The position numbers were made by a program, and so were the translations under genes. A DNA stretch of 64,000 nucleotides, taken from Isoetes taiwanensis (Eukaryota > Streptophyta > Lycopodiopsida > Isoetales > Isoetaceae). This document shows positions 36,001 to 47,810 of the stretch, in pieces. The notes under the pieces are model-generated. The model was not told the DNA's origin. It saw only the letters and a program-made list of their open reading frames with translations, and searched no databases. Numbering within the stretch: the first letter of the stretch is position 1; each line of letters begins with the position of its first letter. Location: NCBI GenBank assembly GCA_021234155.1, contig JAJEKV010000073.1, positions 496,213 to 560,212 of the forward strand, read 5' to 3'.

Positions 36001-36790
36001 TCGACATAGGGCTCTGCGCAATCCACATCAAGTGCGTGTGGTAAAAGTTGCTCGGCGTATGTGGGAAGTAGCAAGCCGCCACAAAAGAGGGCTGCCATCG
36101 TTGTTTACGACTTTCGTACCCACGGTATCTGTTGTGCGCAATGCCTTGGGGGAGACCGATTGGGCCAAAGTCATGCGGTAGTAACGCGCCAATTCCTCGG
36201 GTGTCCTCGTTTCCGGTGCACTCATTGAAGGCGAATTAGTATTTGGTATCTGGCAAATCGGGTAGCTGTGACCGGCATGTTCCCATGTTTCCATGAGGAA
36301 GATAAGGTTCATGTCCATGGCGGACGGAATTGAGGCTGTCCCCCTTACGCCATGGAAAGCCGCGGCAATTCCGGGGATACCACGTTGAGGCCGCGATCCC
36401 TATTTAGTGGCATGCATCGCCACCAGGTCGGTGGTAGTGGTGGTCCCGGGGAGTGGAAGATGTGGATGCATGTGCATTTGGGCCCCCCTCGAGGGGACTC
36501 GAGGGGCGGAGTGCTGCATCCTGTTTGGTGCTGAATTCCCGCATCCTTCCCCGGACCAGCCCCGCTGCCCCTCCATGTTTGCGGCAGTCCCTGACTTTGG
36601 CCAGCTCATGCCTTCGGGTCTCTTGCTGTGCTGGGTCAAGTCCCGGTCAACGTACAGAGCCGTCCCCTTCAACTTCCGGCCTTGACGCAGGATGGCCACC
36701 CGCTCTGGCACGCTCTCAACTGTGAAACACAAACACCCAAAATTAAGAAACACAAACACCCAAAAATTCAGTGTTTGCCCTCTGTTCCAA
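33030..36790 (-). mobile_element. GC-rich LINE, heavily broken
   Basis: A LINE on the minus strand, clearly more GC-rich than its neighbours. From its 5' side: a segment RVAILRQGRKLKG near 36700, an endonuclease starting MNLIFLMETWEHAG near 36312, endonuclease end VDYVLPDEQ near 35690, and RT beginning YKAGDPHSPSNYRTI near 34870. RT motif A CFVDFAKAFDTKPRDKLW lies near 34600 and the catalytic LIYADDVD at 34294-34317. Then comes a post-RT region to about 33250. Many frameshifts separate these blocks. The 3' tail has a G/C hairpin (CCCCCGAAAACCC...GGGGCGGGGG, minus strand) near 33032-33062. The clade differs from the L1 at 13-16 kb. Confidence 0.88.
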
Positions 36791-37048
36791 GCACTGCATC
36801 CATATCCATAGACATGGGCAACCATAGATCAAAGCTAAATAGGCACAGTTCATCCATGCAAATAAAGCAAGCAGTGTTGTATTTAGCTGATTAAATGTGC
36901 AACTGTAAATAAATGAACAAAGATAAATCATCTACTATAGAGCAGGACTCATTCTACAAAAGAATGCGCTAAATGAACAAAAATAAATTATCTATTATAG
37001 AGCAGGACTCATTCTATAAAAGAACATGATGGTTATAGTAATCCATGC
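36791..37048. other. Short spacer with a duplicated word
   Basis: AT-rich spacer. TCTACTATAGAGCAGGACTC and its near copy TCTATTATAGAGCAGGACTC occur about 60 bases apart (36929 and 36990), a small tandem duplication. Confidence 0.7.
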
Positions 37049-37298
37049 AATGCAATGGTTCTCTTCTTATATAGAAGAGAACCATCATTCTAGGGATAGG
37101 GACGCCAGTTTTGGCGCCAGCTCTGCTTTTGGATCCAAGCTTTCTTTGGCACAAGCCTGCTATAGTGCAGGCTTTCTTTGGCACAAGCCTGCTATAGCGC
37201 ATGCTTTCTTTGGCCTTTTCTCCCATAAAAGCCTTGTGTCTTCCTGCATTCCTCATCGGCGTTTCCTCTGAGCTGAATCTTGTTGTTGTATGGAGTTC
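37049..37298 (+). repeat. Left 250 bp direct repeat
   Basis: I see no difference from 44550-44799 on reading. It opens with a perfect palindrome (GGTTCTCTTC, TATA loop, GAAGAGAACC). It also holds a 32-base tandem unit (GCTTTCTTTGGCACAAGCCT...) in two full copies and one partial copy. Confidence 0.95.
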
Positions 37299-38240
37299 TC
37301 TTGAGCTCCTTTCCATTCCACTCATCTTTGGCTCCACAAGTTTTTCTCCCTTTACCCAATACATTTTTCAACCCATTCATTCTTTCTGCCCAACGGGTTT
37401 TTGTTTCAATCATCTCTATTCAGAGTTTTTACTTGTTTTGATCTATTAGATTTCGTAGCCTTTGCTTTCAGATGATTTGGGTTTTTGCTTTTCAGCTTTT
37501 GATTTGTTGAGGAAGCGATTCTGCTTTTGATTCGTTGAGGAAGCGATTCTCCAGTCTGACTCTAGCTTTCTGACTTTTGGCGATGTCTCGACTTGCTGCT
37601 GGCCATTTTCATTTCAACCAAGTCCTCTGGACAATCTAGGATAAGTATCAGCAAGGTAACTATTTGTTGTTCTTCCTTTTTCTTTTTCTTTTTGGATATA
37701 TTACAGTAGTTGTTGCAGCCCATCTCGTGATTTTTTGGGTGGTTTTAATCTAAGTTTATATTCTTTTTTTAGCGGCGAGAGCACTGGACATGCGGGTTAT
37801 CACAGGAAAGGCCAGATATGTTATTCGTGTTTTTGTAGTGTATGTTTGCCTTTTGTTTCTGGCTTCTTTAGAATGTCTTTGTCGGTGGATGAATGGATGA
37901 ATAGCATGAGCTTCAGCTAAAGGCTTTCTATTTTTGTTCACCCCTTATAATTCTGTCTGGATCACAGGATTTTAATCGACTTTCAAATCTCATTTGGATT
38001 TGTAATCCATACTTACAACTCCATTCTGTTGTATATTGATTTGAATCAGGGTTCTGGACACTCTATGCTTGGTTAAGTTGCAGATTCATCCTTTAAATTA
38101 TACCCATATCATATCTGAGACAGTGCGCTGCTTGGTTTATGCTGTAATGTCTGGTTTAAGTTTCAGTGAAGGACACAGTTAGGTGGTTGTTAATAAAGTT
38201 GATTCAGTTATCAAATCATAAAACTTTTTCAATGTCATTG

Positions 38241-38420
38241 TGTTGGCTCGTTGGTATATGGTTTTGCTTGTTGTCGTGGAGACCAGGGTTCAAATCTCGA
38301 TTTGCACAGGTATGTTTCATATTTTTTGTATTTCATTTGTAGATGAAGTATATTGTATTTGAAAATATGGTTCGAGATGCACCAAGGTTCAAATCCCGAT
38401 TTGCACAGGTATGTTTCAAA
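38241..38420 (+). repeat. tRNA-derived SINE-like head with repeated B-box segment
   Basis: TGGCTCGTTGG (A box-like, about 38244) and GGTTCAAATCT (B box-like, about 38287) are spaced as in a tRNA-derived pol III promoter. The segment around GTTCAAATCCCGATTTGCAC recurs about 97 bases downstream. No terminal poly(A) or target duplication was defined. Confidence 0.55.
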
Positions 38421-39760
38421 TGTAATGTACTTGAAAACATGGTTCAAGAGTTGTTACTGTGTGGTTCGAATGTTTGTTATTGTATTTATTTTGATATTGA
38501 AGAAGGTTTTCATTTCTCTTCGAATTTGCCTTAGTGAACATTGATCTCATGTGAGGATGCCTCATTGGATTGTCCCTTAAATCTAGTTTCTTATGTTCTT
38601 GCCTCATTATAATGAGTCTACTTGCTTCTTATATACATGTTTGTGTTTTCTCATCATTGTGTAAGTTGGAAACTCATGGTTACCATTCATTTCTTCGTCC
38701 TGGTTTGCATGGACCATTATAGGTTACACAAGATTGAGACCTTAGGCTTGTATGCCCCTTTTTTAAACATTTTTGTCATCTCTTAACGACAGAATTGAAT
38801 TTTCATAGGCTTTATATGATTGTCATCATGATTTTGGCTCGTCAATTTTCAAGTCTTTGAACCATTGTCGTTGTAATGGGTTATACTAAGCATTTTTTCC
38901 GTGAAGCGTCATGGTTTCTGGATTATCATTATCTCAAATTGTTTCATTATTCCATTAGCATAGTTTATATAGGTGACATCATGTGATGGGGCTTGCCTCA
39001 TGTGGTTTTGCATGAATCATGATATCGGTTGTGGTTTCTCATGGTCTCGATGTAATTTTACTAGTTTGCAAGTGGTTTACACATATTCACCAGTTGTTTG
39101 CCACGTTGGGCCTTTTCTATATGAAGGTTTCATGACTATGTCATCTTTCTACACTTTCTGTGCTACTTCCATAGTCGGACCCTTTCTTTCACTTTATTTC
39201 CTTATTTGTTTGCTTGGGGTTCTCGCATTTTAGCACCCATTCGTCTTTGTTGATCCAGGTAGCATGATTGAGTATGGTATTTTAACATATGGCTGGTAAT
39301 GTCTTCGTCCCATAGTAGTTTGAGTTGTCCGTCCTTCCCTAGTTTTTTATGTCCGATGATGTATTGTGGATACAAGTGCTATGTGCTTGGTGCTAATGGT
39401 TGAATTGATTTGCAGGTTATGACTTGATTATTGTGTCCTAAGGGTTTCAGTCTGAGGGATAGTTCGTGTTTTGGTATTGCATTGCATATGTCTCTTCTCC
39501 TCTTGCATGGTGGTCATGGTTGCAATAGTTGTTTGGTGTTGTGGTCTAGAGCTGTCAGTAGTTGGCTAGTCGCACATGTTTGTTGGATGTTCCTGATATG
39601 GCGTAAGTTCCCTTGCTAAGTTTTCATTATTTCCATCCGCCCCATTTTTGCACCATCAACAGAAGTTTCTTTGTTCCCACTGCTTCTTTGATTCCGTTTT
39701 TCTTCAAGTCATCTTTGGCCCTGTGCTTTATTATCATGTCAGGTTCCATAGGTCGCAATT

Positions 39761-40070
39761 ATTAAACATTAATAACCAAATGTCTTGGTGCATATTGTTA
39801 GACATTAATAACAAAAGGTCCTGGTGCATAGGTTGGTTGTGTCTAGGTTGAGTTGGTCCGTCTAATCGACGACGCCTCATCTATCTTATTGTTTTGATGC
39901 CCATTGTGCCCTTTTATTTTTTGTTATAAACGTTGAACCTTTTTTGTTATAAACATTATAATAAGGGGTCCTTGTGCATAATATTATTAAATATTAATGA
40001 CAAGAGGTCCTCGTGCATATTATTAGCCATTATTAACACAAAGGTTTTGGTGCATAGGTCGTTGTGCTTG
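39761..40070 (+). repeat. Degenerate short tandem repeat
   Basis: A unit of about 38 bases of the form ATTAATAACAAAAGGTCCTG then GTGCATA recurs with changes at least five times. Confidence 0.7.
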
Positions 40071-42983
40071 GGTCCGTTGTGGCCCTACCCCCCCCAAAAG
40101 AGCATTTTCTGGTTTGTATTGTTTTTCTGTTGGTTGCCTTGGATGTGCTTGAACTTGGAGTCTAGAGTCAGTCCTTGTTTGCTTTGTTGCTTTCTTGGTT
40201 GTCTGGTTCTTGCATGGGTCGTGTTAGGTTCGCTGCATATTTTTGGTTGGTTTCTGATTTTTTGCTCGTTTGGTCGGTGTGCTGCTTGGATATATGATGC
40301 ATTGTCGTCTAGGAGTTTTTTCGTGTGTTGGGTTTTGTCCTTTATGTCGATCTTTAGGTAGTTTTCATATTGTTGTTTTTCTTTTAATGGTATGCGCTTT
40401 CTTTGTTCTTTCTTTCAGCTTTTTGGGTTGGTCGATTTATGGTGTCCATCCTCATTGTCTCTATTTTTTCGTATCTAGATTAACCATCTTACGTGTCAAA
40501 TCCTTTTTTGGCTTTCTTACTTGCGTGTATTTGTAAATGTATAAATTATGGGTTATTGCTCATTTTTGCAGAGTCGTCTAGTTCTTTTCTTGGGTCGGTT
40601 TGCATTTAGCTTTGTATAATTGTCGTGGTTGTATGTTTCCTTGGTCCTAGTGATAGTTTCTCTCTTTGGTGGTCTATTTTATGTCCTTTTGCTCTCTCTT
40701 TCGGATTTGAAGGTTTGAAACCCCATCTTGTTTTGTAAGTTACATAGTGGGTAAAAGTAAGGTTGTTAGATGTTGGTTTTACCAGGTTCTCTTGGGCCAG
40801 TTGGTGTTTAGATTAGTATATTTGTCAGAGTTGATGGTTTTTTCCTTTGGTGGCCTGACCATGTATGGTTCCCTCGTTTTTGCAAATCTTGGTTTTTAGT
40901 TGCAGGGTTCTTGGGTGGAAAAGATTCGAGCTATGGTTCGGTTGGGGATGGCATCTCGAGTAGATGCTGTTAAGAATCATTTTTTGACTTGGCGACTAGA
41001 GGGGTTAATGTCTGGCTTGTTGGTATTTTTCTTCGTCTTATCATTATGAAGGGGTGGTGCCATCTCTAGTCGACATTGATGGGGATCGTTGTCAACTCTT
41101 TGTCCACATAGTTCAACAAGGGACTAACTACTTTGTATGTTGCTTTTAGTTTTGCATTTAGTTGCAGTCATTGCATTTTGGGCAATTCCTCACTATATCC
41201 GGTATTTAATCAACACATGCCGGTTGCCCCCTTTTGTTGACATTTTGGCACTTGACCTAAGGACTTTAGCACGAGTTGTTGGGCGAGTCAGGTATTTCTA
41301 GTATCTTGTTTATAACCTTCTCCGTTTGGATATTCTGGCATTTTTTCTACTCATGAACTTTTCCTTAGCTGCATTCGTCATGCATGTTAGTTCATGCCAT
41401 GTTGCTTTTGGTTATTCTCGACACTTTCAAATCTCGTAGACATGGTTGTGGTCCATAACGTCTCTATTTTCTACCGCAATTAGTCCTTTTAATGCGCTTT
41501 GCTTCCATTCTTAGATGTGGTCCCTTTTTGCTGAGGATCTCAGGTTTCCCCGTCGTTGGTCTATTGGTACCATTTGTGGTGGTCGCTTACATTTGGTCGT
41601 TTTGCAGGAGTTTTACAATTGGTGGTATTTGTTAGAATCATTTGGCTCGTGTATACATGGCTTTTGCCAGTGCCATTTCTCAGTTTACATTTTGTATGGG
41701 TTGAGCTATTGCATTCTGGTTGCATTGGTGCTTGTAACATTTAGTTGCAAATCTTCTTTTATATTCCTTTAGGTGGCTAGTTCCATGTACTTGTGATGAC
41801 CACCTAGCCATGTGCCCCTTCAATTCTTTTGGTTCATTGGCCTCTTTCCACTGCCTTTACTCGTTCCCTTTACTACATGATGTCCATTTTTTCCTTTTTG
41901 TCGACTTTTGTTCCAGTTGTCTCGTTGAGCTCTTATGGTGTCCCTTGAGTCCTAGCTCTTGCAGTCCGGGTTGTGCTTGAGTAGCTTCCACACGTCGTTA
42001 CGCTGCTCTGCTTGTCCGAGTTATTCTGAGTTTTCCCATCTGTCTGGTTGCTCTTAGCATTCTTGTCTCATGATTTCTCAGCAGTAGTTTGTTCACTTGC
42101 ACATGCATGATTTGTTCCTCTTACTCGTGCTTTTTCCCGGGTCTTTTCAGTTGTAGTTTATTCGATTGCCCAATTTATTTCCCTCGTCTTTCCATTTCAG
42201 AGAGGTTTTCTAGTGCCTTTTTTCTTTATCCCATTTCTCCATCCATTTCATTTGTTTTGCTTTCCTTTTTTGCTCTAAGATTCTTGAGTTTTGTTTCTAG
42301 GTGTATGTATAGGTAGATAAGTGCTTGTTTCTCATATGTTCTCAATTGTTCTTTTGGATGCCCTGATGAGGGCCCATACTCTTCTCTTTTATCATTGATT
42401 CTTAGTTTCTTGTGAATGCCTTTGAGGGCTTTATTTGCATTTGTGGCCTTAGCTCCTTTGTCCCAATTTGCTCTGTTCCTCTATTCCTAATCCCTTATTC
42501 CATCCATTTCATTATAATCTCGCATTCCTTTCTTTTTTCATTTTGCACTTTGTCCCTTTCCTCTTTGTTTGTTCATTTTATCTCTTGAAACGTCTTTGCT
42601 CTTCTATTGTCTTGACTCCCTCCTTTGCCCGCCTCTTGACTCATCATAGTGCTTTTTGCCCTAGTGGTGTCCATTCATTATGTTGTTGTACTATGTTGTT
42701 GGTTGTTTCATCCACCTTGCTTAGCCTTTTTATTCTTGTTGGTTTGGTGACGGTTTACCCTCGTCATCCAAATTTGCAAGTTGTTCACCGAGTTGTTCTC
42801 TTAACTCTGCTTCTTCCGACGATGTCATATAGCACCCATCTTTCTCCATCTTTCTCTCACCATAATGGGTTCTTTGGTCCAGTCCTCTAGATTGTGCTTG
42901 AGTCTCAAGTTTCCTATCGTTGTTTCTACGTTGAAAATTCGCTTGGATCGGTTATGCATGTGGGTATACATTCATGAATTTTA

Positions 42984-43318
42984 GTCCTTGCTATTTATTG
43001 TTGTTGCTCTATTTGTTCTTTTACTCTAATATTCTCATATGTTCTCAGTGGTTCTCATGGATGCCCTTATGAGGGCCTATACTCGCTCTTTGTCATAGAT
43101 TCTTGGTGTCTCATTAGTGCCTTTGAGGGCCTTTTTAGTTATTTCCATTTTTGTCCTTGCTATTTCTTGTTGTTGCTCTATTTGTTCTTTTACTCCAATA
43201 TTCTCATATGCTCTCAGTGGTTCTCATGGATGCCCTTATGAGGGCCTATACTCGCTCTTTGTCATGGATTCTTAGTGTCTCATTAGTGCCTTTGCAGGCC
43301 TTTAGTTATTTCCTTTTT
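42984..43318 (+). repeat. Tandem duplication, 169 bp unit
   Basis: Copies at 42984-43152 and 43153-43318 are highly similar (GTCCTTGCTATTT..., GATGCCCTTATGAGGGCCTA). A more diverged third copy is visible at about 42330-42450. Confidence 0.9.
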
Positions 43319-44549
43319 GTGCCCTCGGCCATTTTGTCTCGTTTGCTTTGTTTCTTTGTTCTCGATCCCTTTTTCTATCCATTTCATTCTGGTCTTCTGT
43401 TTGTCTTTTTTCACCCTATGTTTGTTCCTTTCCTCTTGTTTCCATTTTATCCCTTGAGATACATCTTTGCTCTGCTATTGTCTTGATTCCTCCTTTGTCT
43501 GCCCCTTGATTTGACGTAGTTCTTCTTGCCTTGTTGGTCCAGTCATCATGCATTTTCTATGTTGACCTCTTACAAACTAAAGGAGTTGTTTGGTATTCCC
43601 TTTTTCCCCCGACATTCTCCCATTTGGCCTGCGTTTTTAAATTTCAAAATGCGGTTGCATCTTCACAAATTCATGCATGTTATAGTGGTTATTGTGGTCC
43701 GTTGTCTTGCATTCTTAAATGGTATTTGTTCTTGTTTCAGGTTGCACTCAGTTTTCTTCATCCATTCTTTTTTCTTGGCCTTGATCCCATCCTCGCTGTC
43801 TCTGTGGCATCGTCTACCGGTGTTCTCAATTGCATAATTGTTCTGTCACCTTATGAAACCTTTTTGTTCTTGGGGTCCCTATTGTCTTGTTCCCGTCGGT
43901 TATGTTGTTTCTAATTTTGAAAGTTTGTTTGAACTGGTTATGCATGTGGTGTATATGTTTAGGTTTTAGTCCTTGTTTGTTGTAGTGTTTTGTCATTATG
44001 GTATTCACTGTAGTTCACTGATGATACGTTGATTCTTGAATTTTGGTTCTAGGGGCTCTTTGTTAGCTTGTTGACTATGTCCGGTCTCGATGTCTTCTCT
44101 TTTTATGCATTCCATGGTGCATAGTTTTTGGTCTTTCTTATTATGGGGTTTGCATTGTCTTCAGGAAAGTTTGCTTGAGTCTGTTCTGCATGGAAATATA
44201 AGTTAGGTATGTTTGTTCTTACTTCCATAGCGTCTTGTCGTTAGATATTCTCTGTAGTTTGTTGGTACGTTGGTTCTACAATTTGATTTCATGTGCTTTG
44301 GTGTGGTGGCCATTGGTCTTGTTTGTGTTCGATTTTCATGCCTTCTTTGCCTTATGCAGTCCAGTTGTCTTAGGGTTTCTTGCGCCCCTTCCCCTCTATT
44401 TGCAGTGGCATCCCACCTCATCTCATGATCGTTACACTTTCCTAGCAGTGTGCCTTACAATCTCTCGTGGTCTCAATGTATGAGGGGGTTTGAGGGAGAT
44501 TCCTCTTTGTGTCGGATGTTGATATTTGTGCATAAGGACCTTTCCCTAG

Positions 44550-44799
44550 AATGCAATGGTTCTCTTCTTATATAGAAGAGAACCATCATTCTAGGGATAG
44601 GGACGCCAGTTTTGGCGCCAGCTCTGCTTTTGGATCCAAGCTTTCTTTGGCACAAGCCTGCTATAGTGCAGGCTTTCTTTGGCACAAGCCTGCTATAGCG
44701 CATGCTTTCTTTGGCCTTTTCTCCCATAAAAGCCTTGTGTCTTCCTGCATTCCTCATCGGCGTTTCCTCTGAGCTGAATCTTGTTGTTGTATGGAGTTC
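44550..44799 (+). repeat. Right 250 bp direct repeat
   Basis: Copy of 37049-37298, offset exactly 7501 bases, same orientation. I saw no difference on reading. Confidence 0.95.
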
Positions 44800-44945
44800 C
44801 CCCCCTCCCACCTCTTACTCTCCTATATGAGTTTTACTTTTTTCAGTGTTGGCCGATGGGCTTTTCCATTTTTCCCAGCGTAGCACATGGCGCTTCTGGA
44901 GGGCACCAAGGGGAATCCCCCCTGGGTCGGGACTATATTTTTCTT

Positions 44946-45352
44946 ATCTCGGCATAGCCCCGTGGCTTCCGAGGATCATTATGGATCATATCTTCAATTT
45001 TCGATATTATGCTCTTGTATTTCTATTCCGACTTTATAGTTTGCTGACTCTTGACCTGTGGATGGCTTTTAACACATTTGATAGTCGCATATGGTTCGGT
45101 CTTGCAGTTTGGAGCTCGCTCATGTGCAAGTAGCTGCTTTTTATATGCTTCTGGGTTACCCGATCTCGGCGTAGCCTCATGGTTTCCGGGGATCCTCATG
45201 GATCATCTTTTCCATTTTGATATTGTGCTCTTGTATTTCTAGTCCCACTTTGTAGCTTGCTTACTCTTGGCCCGTAGATGGCTCCTAACACAGTTGACAA
45301 TCACATGTGGTTTGGTCTTGCAGTTTGGAGCTCTCTGATGTGCATGGGGCTG
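44946..45352 (+). repeat. Tandem duplication, 217 bp unit
   Basis: Copies start at 44946 and 45163 (ATCTCGGCATAGCCCCGTGG against ATCTCGGCGTAGCCTCATGG) and run to GTCTTGCAGTTTGGAGCTC and beyond. They are clearly diverged. Confidence 0.85.
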
Positions 45353-45744
45353 TTTTTAATACAAGTGGCCAGGTGGGTCGCATGGAGCGGTATCTTAGCG
45401 GGGCGGATTTGAGTCACTGCTTGGATGGGTGGCGCGACCTGATTTTTGCAATTGTTGCAGTTTGGGAGCATTACCGTACAACGGCCTTCTAGATGTTCTA
45501 CGTGAGGGCCTGTACTTATTGTATACAATTATCTTATATATCGGATGGTCTAACCCGAGGTTGTGTTTGTTGATTTTACCCATTTGGGGTTCATCATTTT
45601 GTTCCCCTCTTCACTCATTTTGGGATTCATCAGTTTGTTTTCCCATGGGTCATTGTACTATTTTTTCATTCAGCTCAATGGAACACCACTTCACTTCAAT
45701 CGGATGTTGATATTTGCGCATAAGGACCTTTCCCTAGAATGCAA

Positions 45745-47810
45745 TAATTAATAATGTTATACTTGTGATTGTATTCATCTTCATCTCAATGATTGTGAAA
45801 CAAAGAGACACATATGTAAGCACATAAAGAAGAAATCACAGCCTAGCATGCTCAAGTGCTTAAGAGAAAACGTCATCATGAAGGCATAGCGGTGGAGCCC
45901 CAAAGACCATCATTGTTTGCATAGGCTAGGATCAGACATTACTTGTAGATTGATTTGCTGAAGATGGAGTTGCTAAGCGTAATCAAGCAGGTGCAGTCAT
46001 GACTGTTTTAGAAGATGAGTATGGCCACATAGCTCATTTTAAACTATCTGGCCAGACCTATCTTCTAAAACAGCCATGGCTGAGTAGATGAGACCCTGGT
46101 AGATCAAAAATAACAAAATTTAGAACTTTGAAAGAGACGTCACATTTATACAAATAGTGCAAATTCGGAAAACAAATATGAAATATATGGGTGGGCCTGT
46201 ATTAGCTGCTAGAAAAGGCAAACCACTTGAGGTTCAAACTTCTAAGAAGAAAACGTAACCCCAACCGGAATTCCTACTGGAATTCCGAATCTAAATATGT
46301 AGATAATGCACAAACGACCTTGGCAACTCTGCAACTTAAGAAGCAAGAAAAGAATAGGCCTGAAATGAAACTTCATTGGGGGCAAATAAATATGTTTTGC
46401 TTCTTTTGTCTGAATACACCAAAGCTTAGAACCCCACAACAATGATCCCATAACAACCATAGCCTGAAAAGAATAAAGTTCTTAATGAGAATAATAAAGA
46501 TGGGAAAGCAGAAGTCCAGTACCTGAGAAAGAATAGACAACGAAGGTTGGCCACATCGATCTATGTTTTCTTCTCATAAATATTGGTGGAGCTGCCAAGG
46601 ACATGAAACTGCTACATCCAATGCCCTGCAAAACTCAGAGTATCAGTAAAGCATTAGCATTTTCCACCTGAAATATGGTTGAACTCTGGAAAAGCACATA
46701 TATTATGAGCTATAGACCTCTTCTCAAATCCTATATTGGAATCTTGCAGCCAAATTCTTTCAAAGTAGGTTTTTCGCATAACCCTGATTTAAATGACAAA
46801 GTTATTAAAGAGAAACAAAGGAAGAAACTTACGTCTGAAGTCCATAATAGATGTCCAGCTATCTCTGCACCTGAGATAAATGCGCAAAGTTGTAAGAAAC
46901 GCACCAGATCAAAATCAGAAGCAGCAAAGCGAATGAGCCTCATTTCCAAGAACATTACAAAAGATATTATTGCCAAGATTGAATGCAAGAAGACCTTTGA
47001 GTCCTTTGCAGTTGCTAAGCACAGCCTCTAGATACATCTAGTAAATACTTGCATCTATTAACCAAGAGGGTTTTGGAGCATTTCAAGCCATAGCAGGCTT
47101 AGAAATTCTGACATTTAACAACTATATGCCTCTAAATCTTGCATCTGCATGTGTAAACAGTCATACCAGATGTGCTTGATATGTTTGCTCCCAGCATAGA
47201 CATGCATGATTATTACGGCAATACCCAAGTAATCGATGGCTGTCAGCTCACCTCCTCTGCCATAGCTCTCCCTCCGGCAGTCCAAATTGCAGGCAACATT
47301 GAGTCCGGCGCTCGTTATATGCTGGTAAATCTTTTTATCCAACTCTGTTCATAGGCTCAAGATTTTACATGGACCTCTTATAATTTTACACGCAGGACAT
47401 TTTTGTCATGTTTTCAACTGCGTCCTCTCAGATGCAACCCGTCACATCCGACATTAGATTTTGCCGACAACCTATTGAGTTGCGGTGCATGCCATCGATC
47501 AGAAAAAGGATGAGGTCATACCAGGAATAATCGAAGATGTTCTTCTTATAGCTCCAAAATCTGCATGTGCCGAATTTGGATGTAGCTCTACCCTGCCAGC
47601 ATCCCTATCGATCTCACGACACATGAAGGAGATCGAACCGTCTCCTTGCACGTGAACCCCTAATTTTTAGTTCAGTCTCTTTTTTTTTCCCTCCATCTCA
47701 TTTTTGGTTCACCTGAAAAAACTTCCGGCAACCAAAAAACCCCAAACCATAGGAAATCAAGTTAAGGGAAAAATCTGAAAAGTTTTTGAGGTGCCGGAAA
47801 AACCAAATTT
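45745..47810. other. Intergenic with small inverted repeats
   Basis: No gene is supported. The region holds the foldback at 45998-46078 and a perfect 9 bp inverted repeat CGGAATTCC-TACT-GGAATTCCG near 46266. The open frame 46675-47031 has no recognisable domain. Confidence 0.5.
45998..46078 (+). ncRNA. miRNA-precursor-like foldback (candidate)
   Basis: Two 35-base arms (45998-46032 and 46044-46078) pair with about five mismatches around an 11-base loop. The paired core contains CTGTTTTAGAAGAT. Size and pairing fit a plant miRNA precursor, but I recognise no known miRNA. It could equally be a decayed short inverted-repeat transposon. Confidence 0.4.

Larger units (their letters stand above)
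37299..44549 (+). other. T-rich 7.25 kb block between the 250 bp repeats
   Basis: Throughout this block T greatly exceeds A on the plus strand. No gag, pol or transposase motif is found, and open frames are short and hydrophobic because of T-rich codons. It includes tandem repeats (39761-40070 and 42984-43318) and a SINE-like head at 38241. A large non-coding retrotransposon derivative bounded by the 250 bp repeats is one explanation; this is inference. Confidence 0.5.
44513..45744 (+). repeat. 1.2 kb segment between 44 bp direct repeats
   Basis: The 44-base words at 44513-44556 and 45701-45744 (CGGATGTTGATATTTG..., CCTAGAATGCAA) differ at one base. The enclosed segment holds the second 250 bp repeat and a 217 bp-period duplication. 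It could be the product of unequal exchange or an insertion with flanking duplication. Confidence 0.8.
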
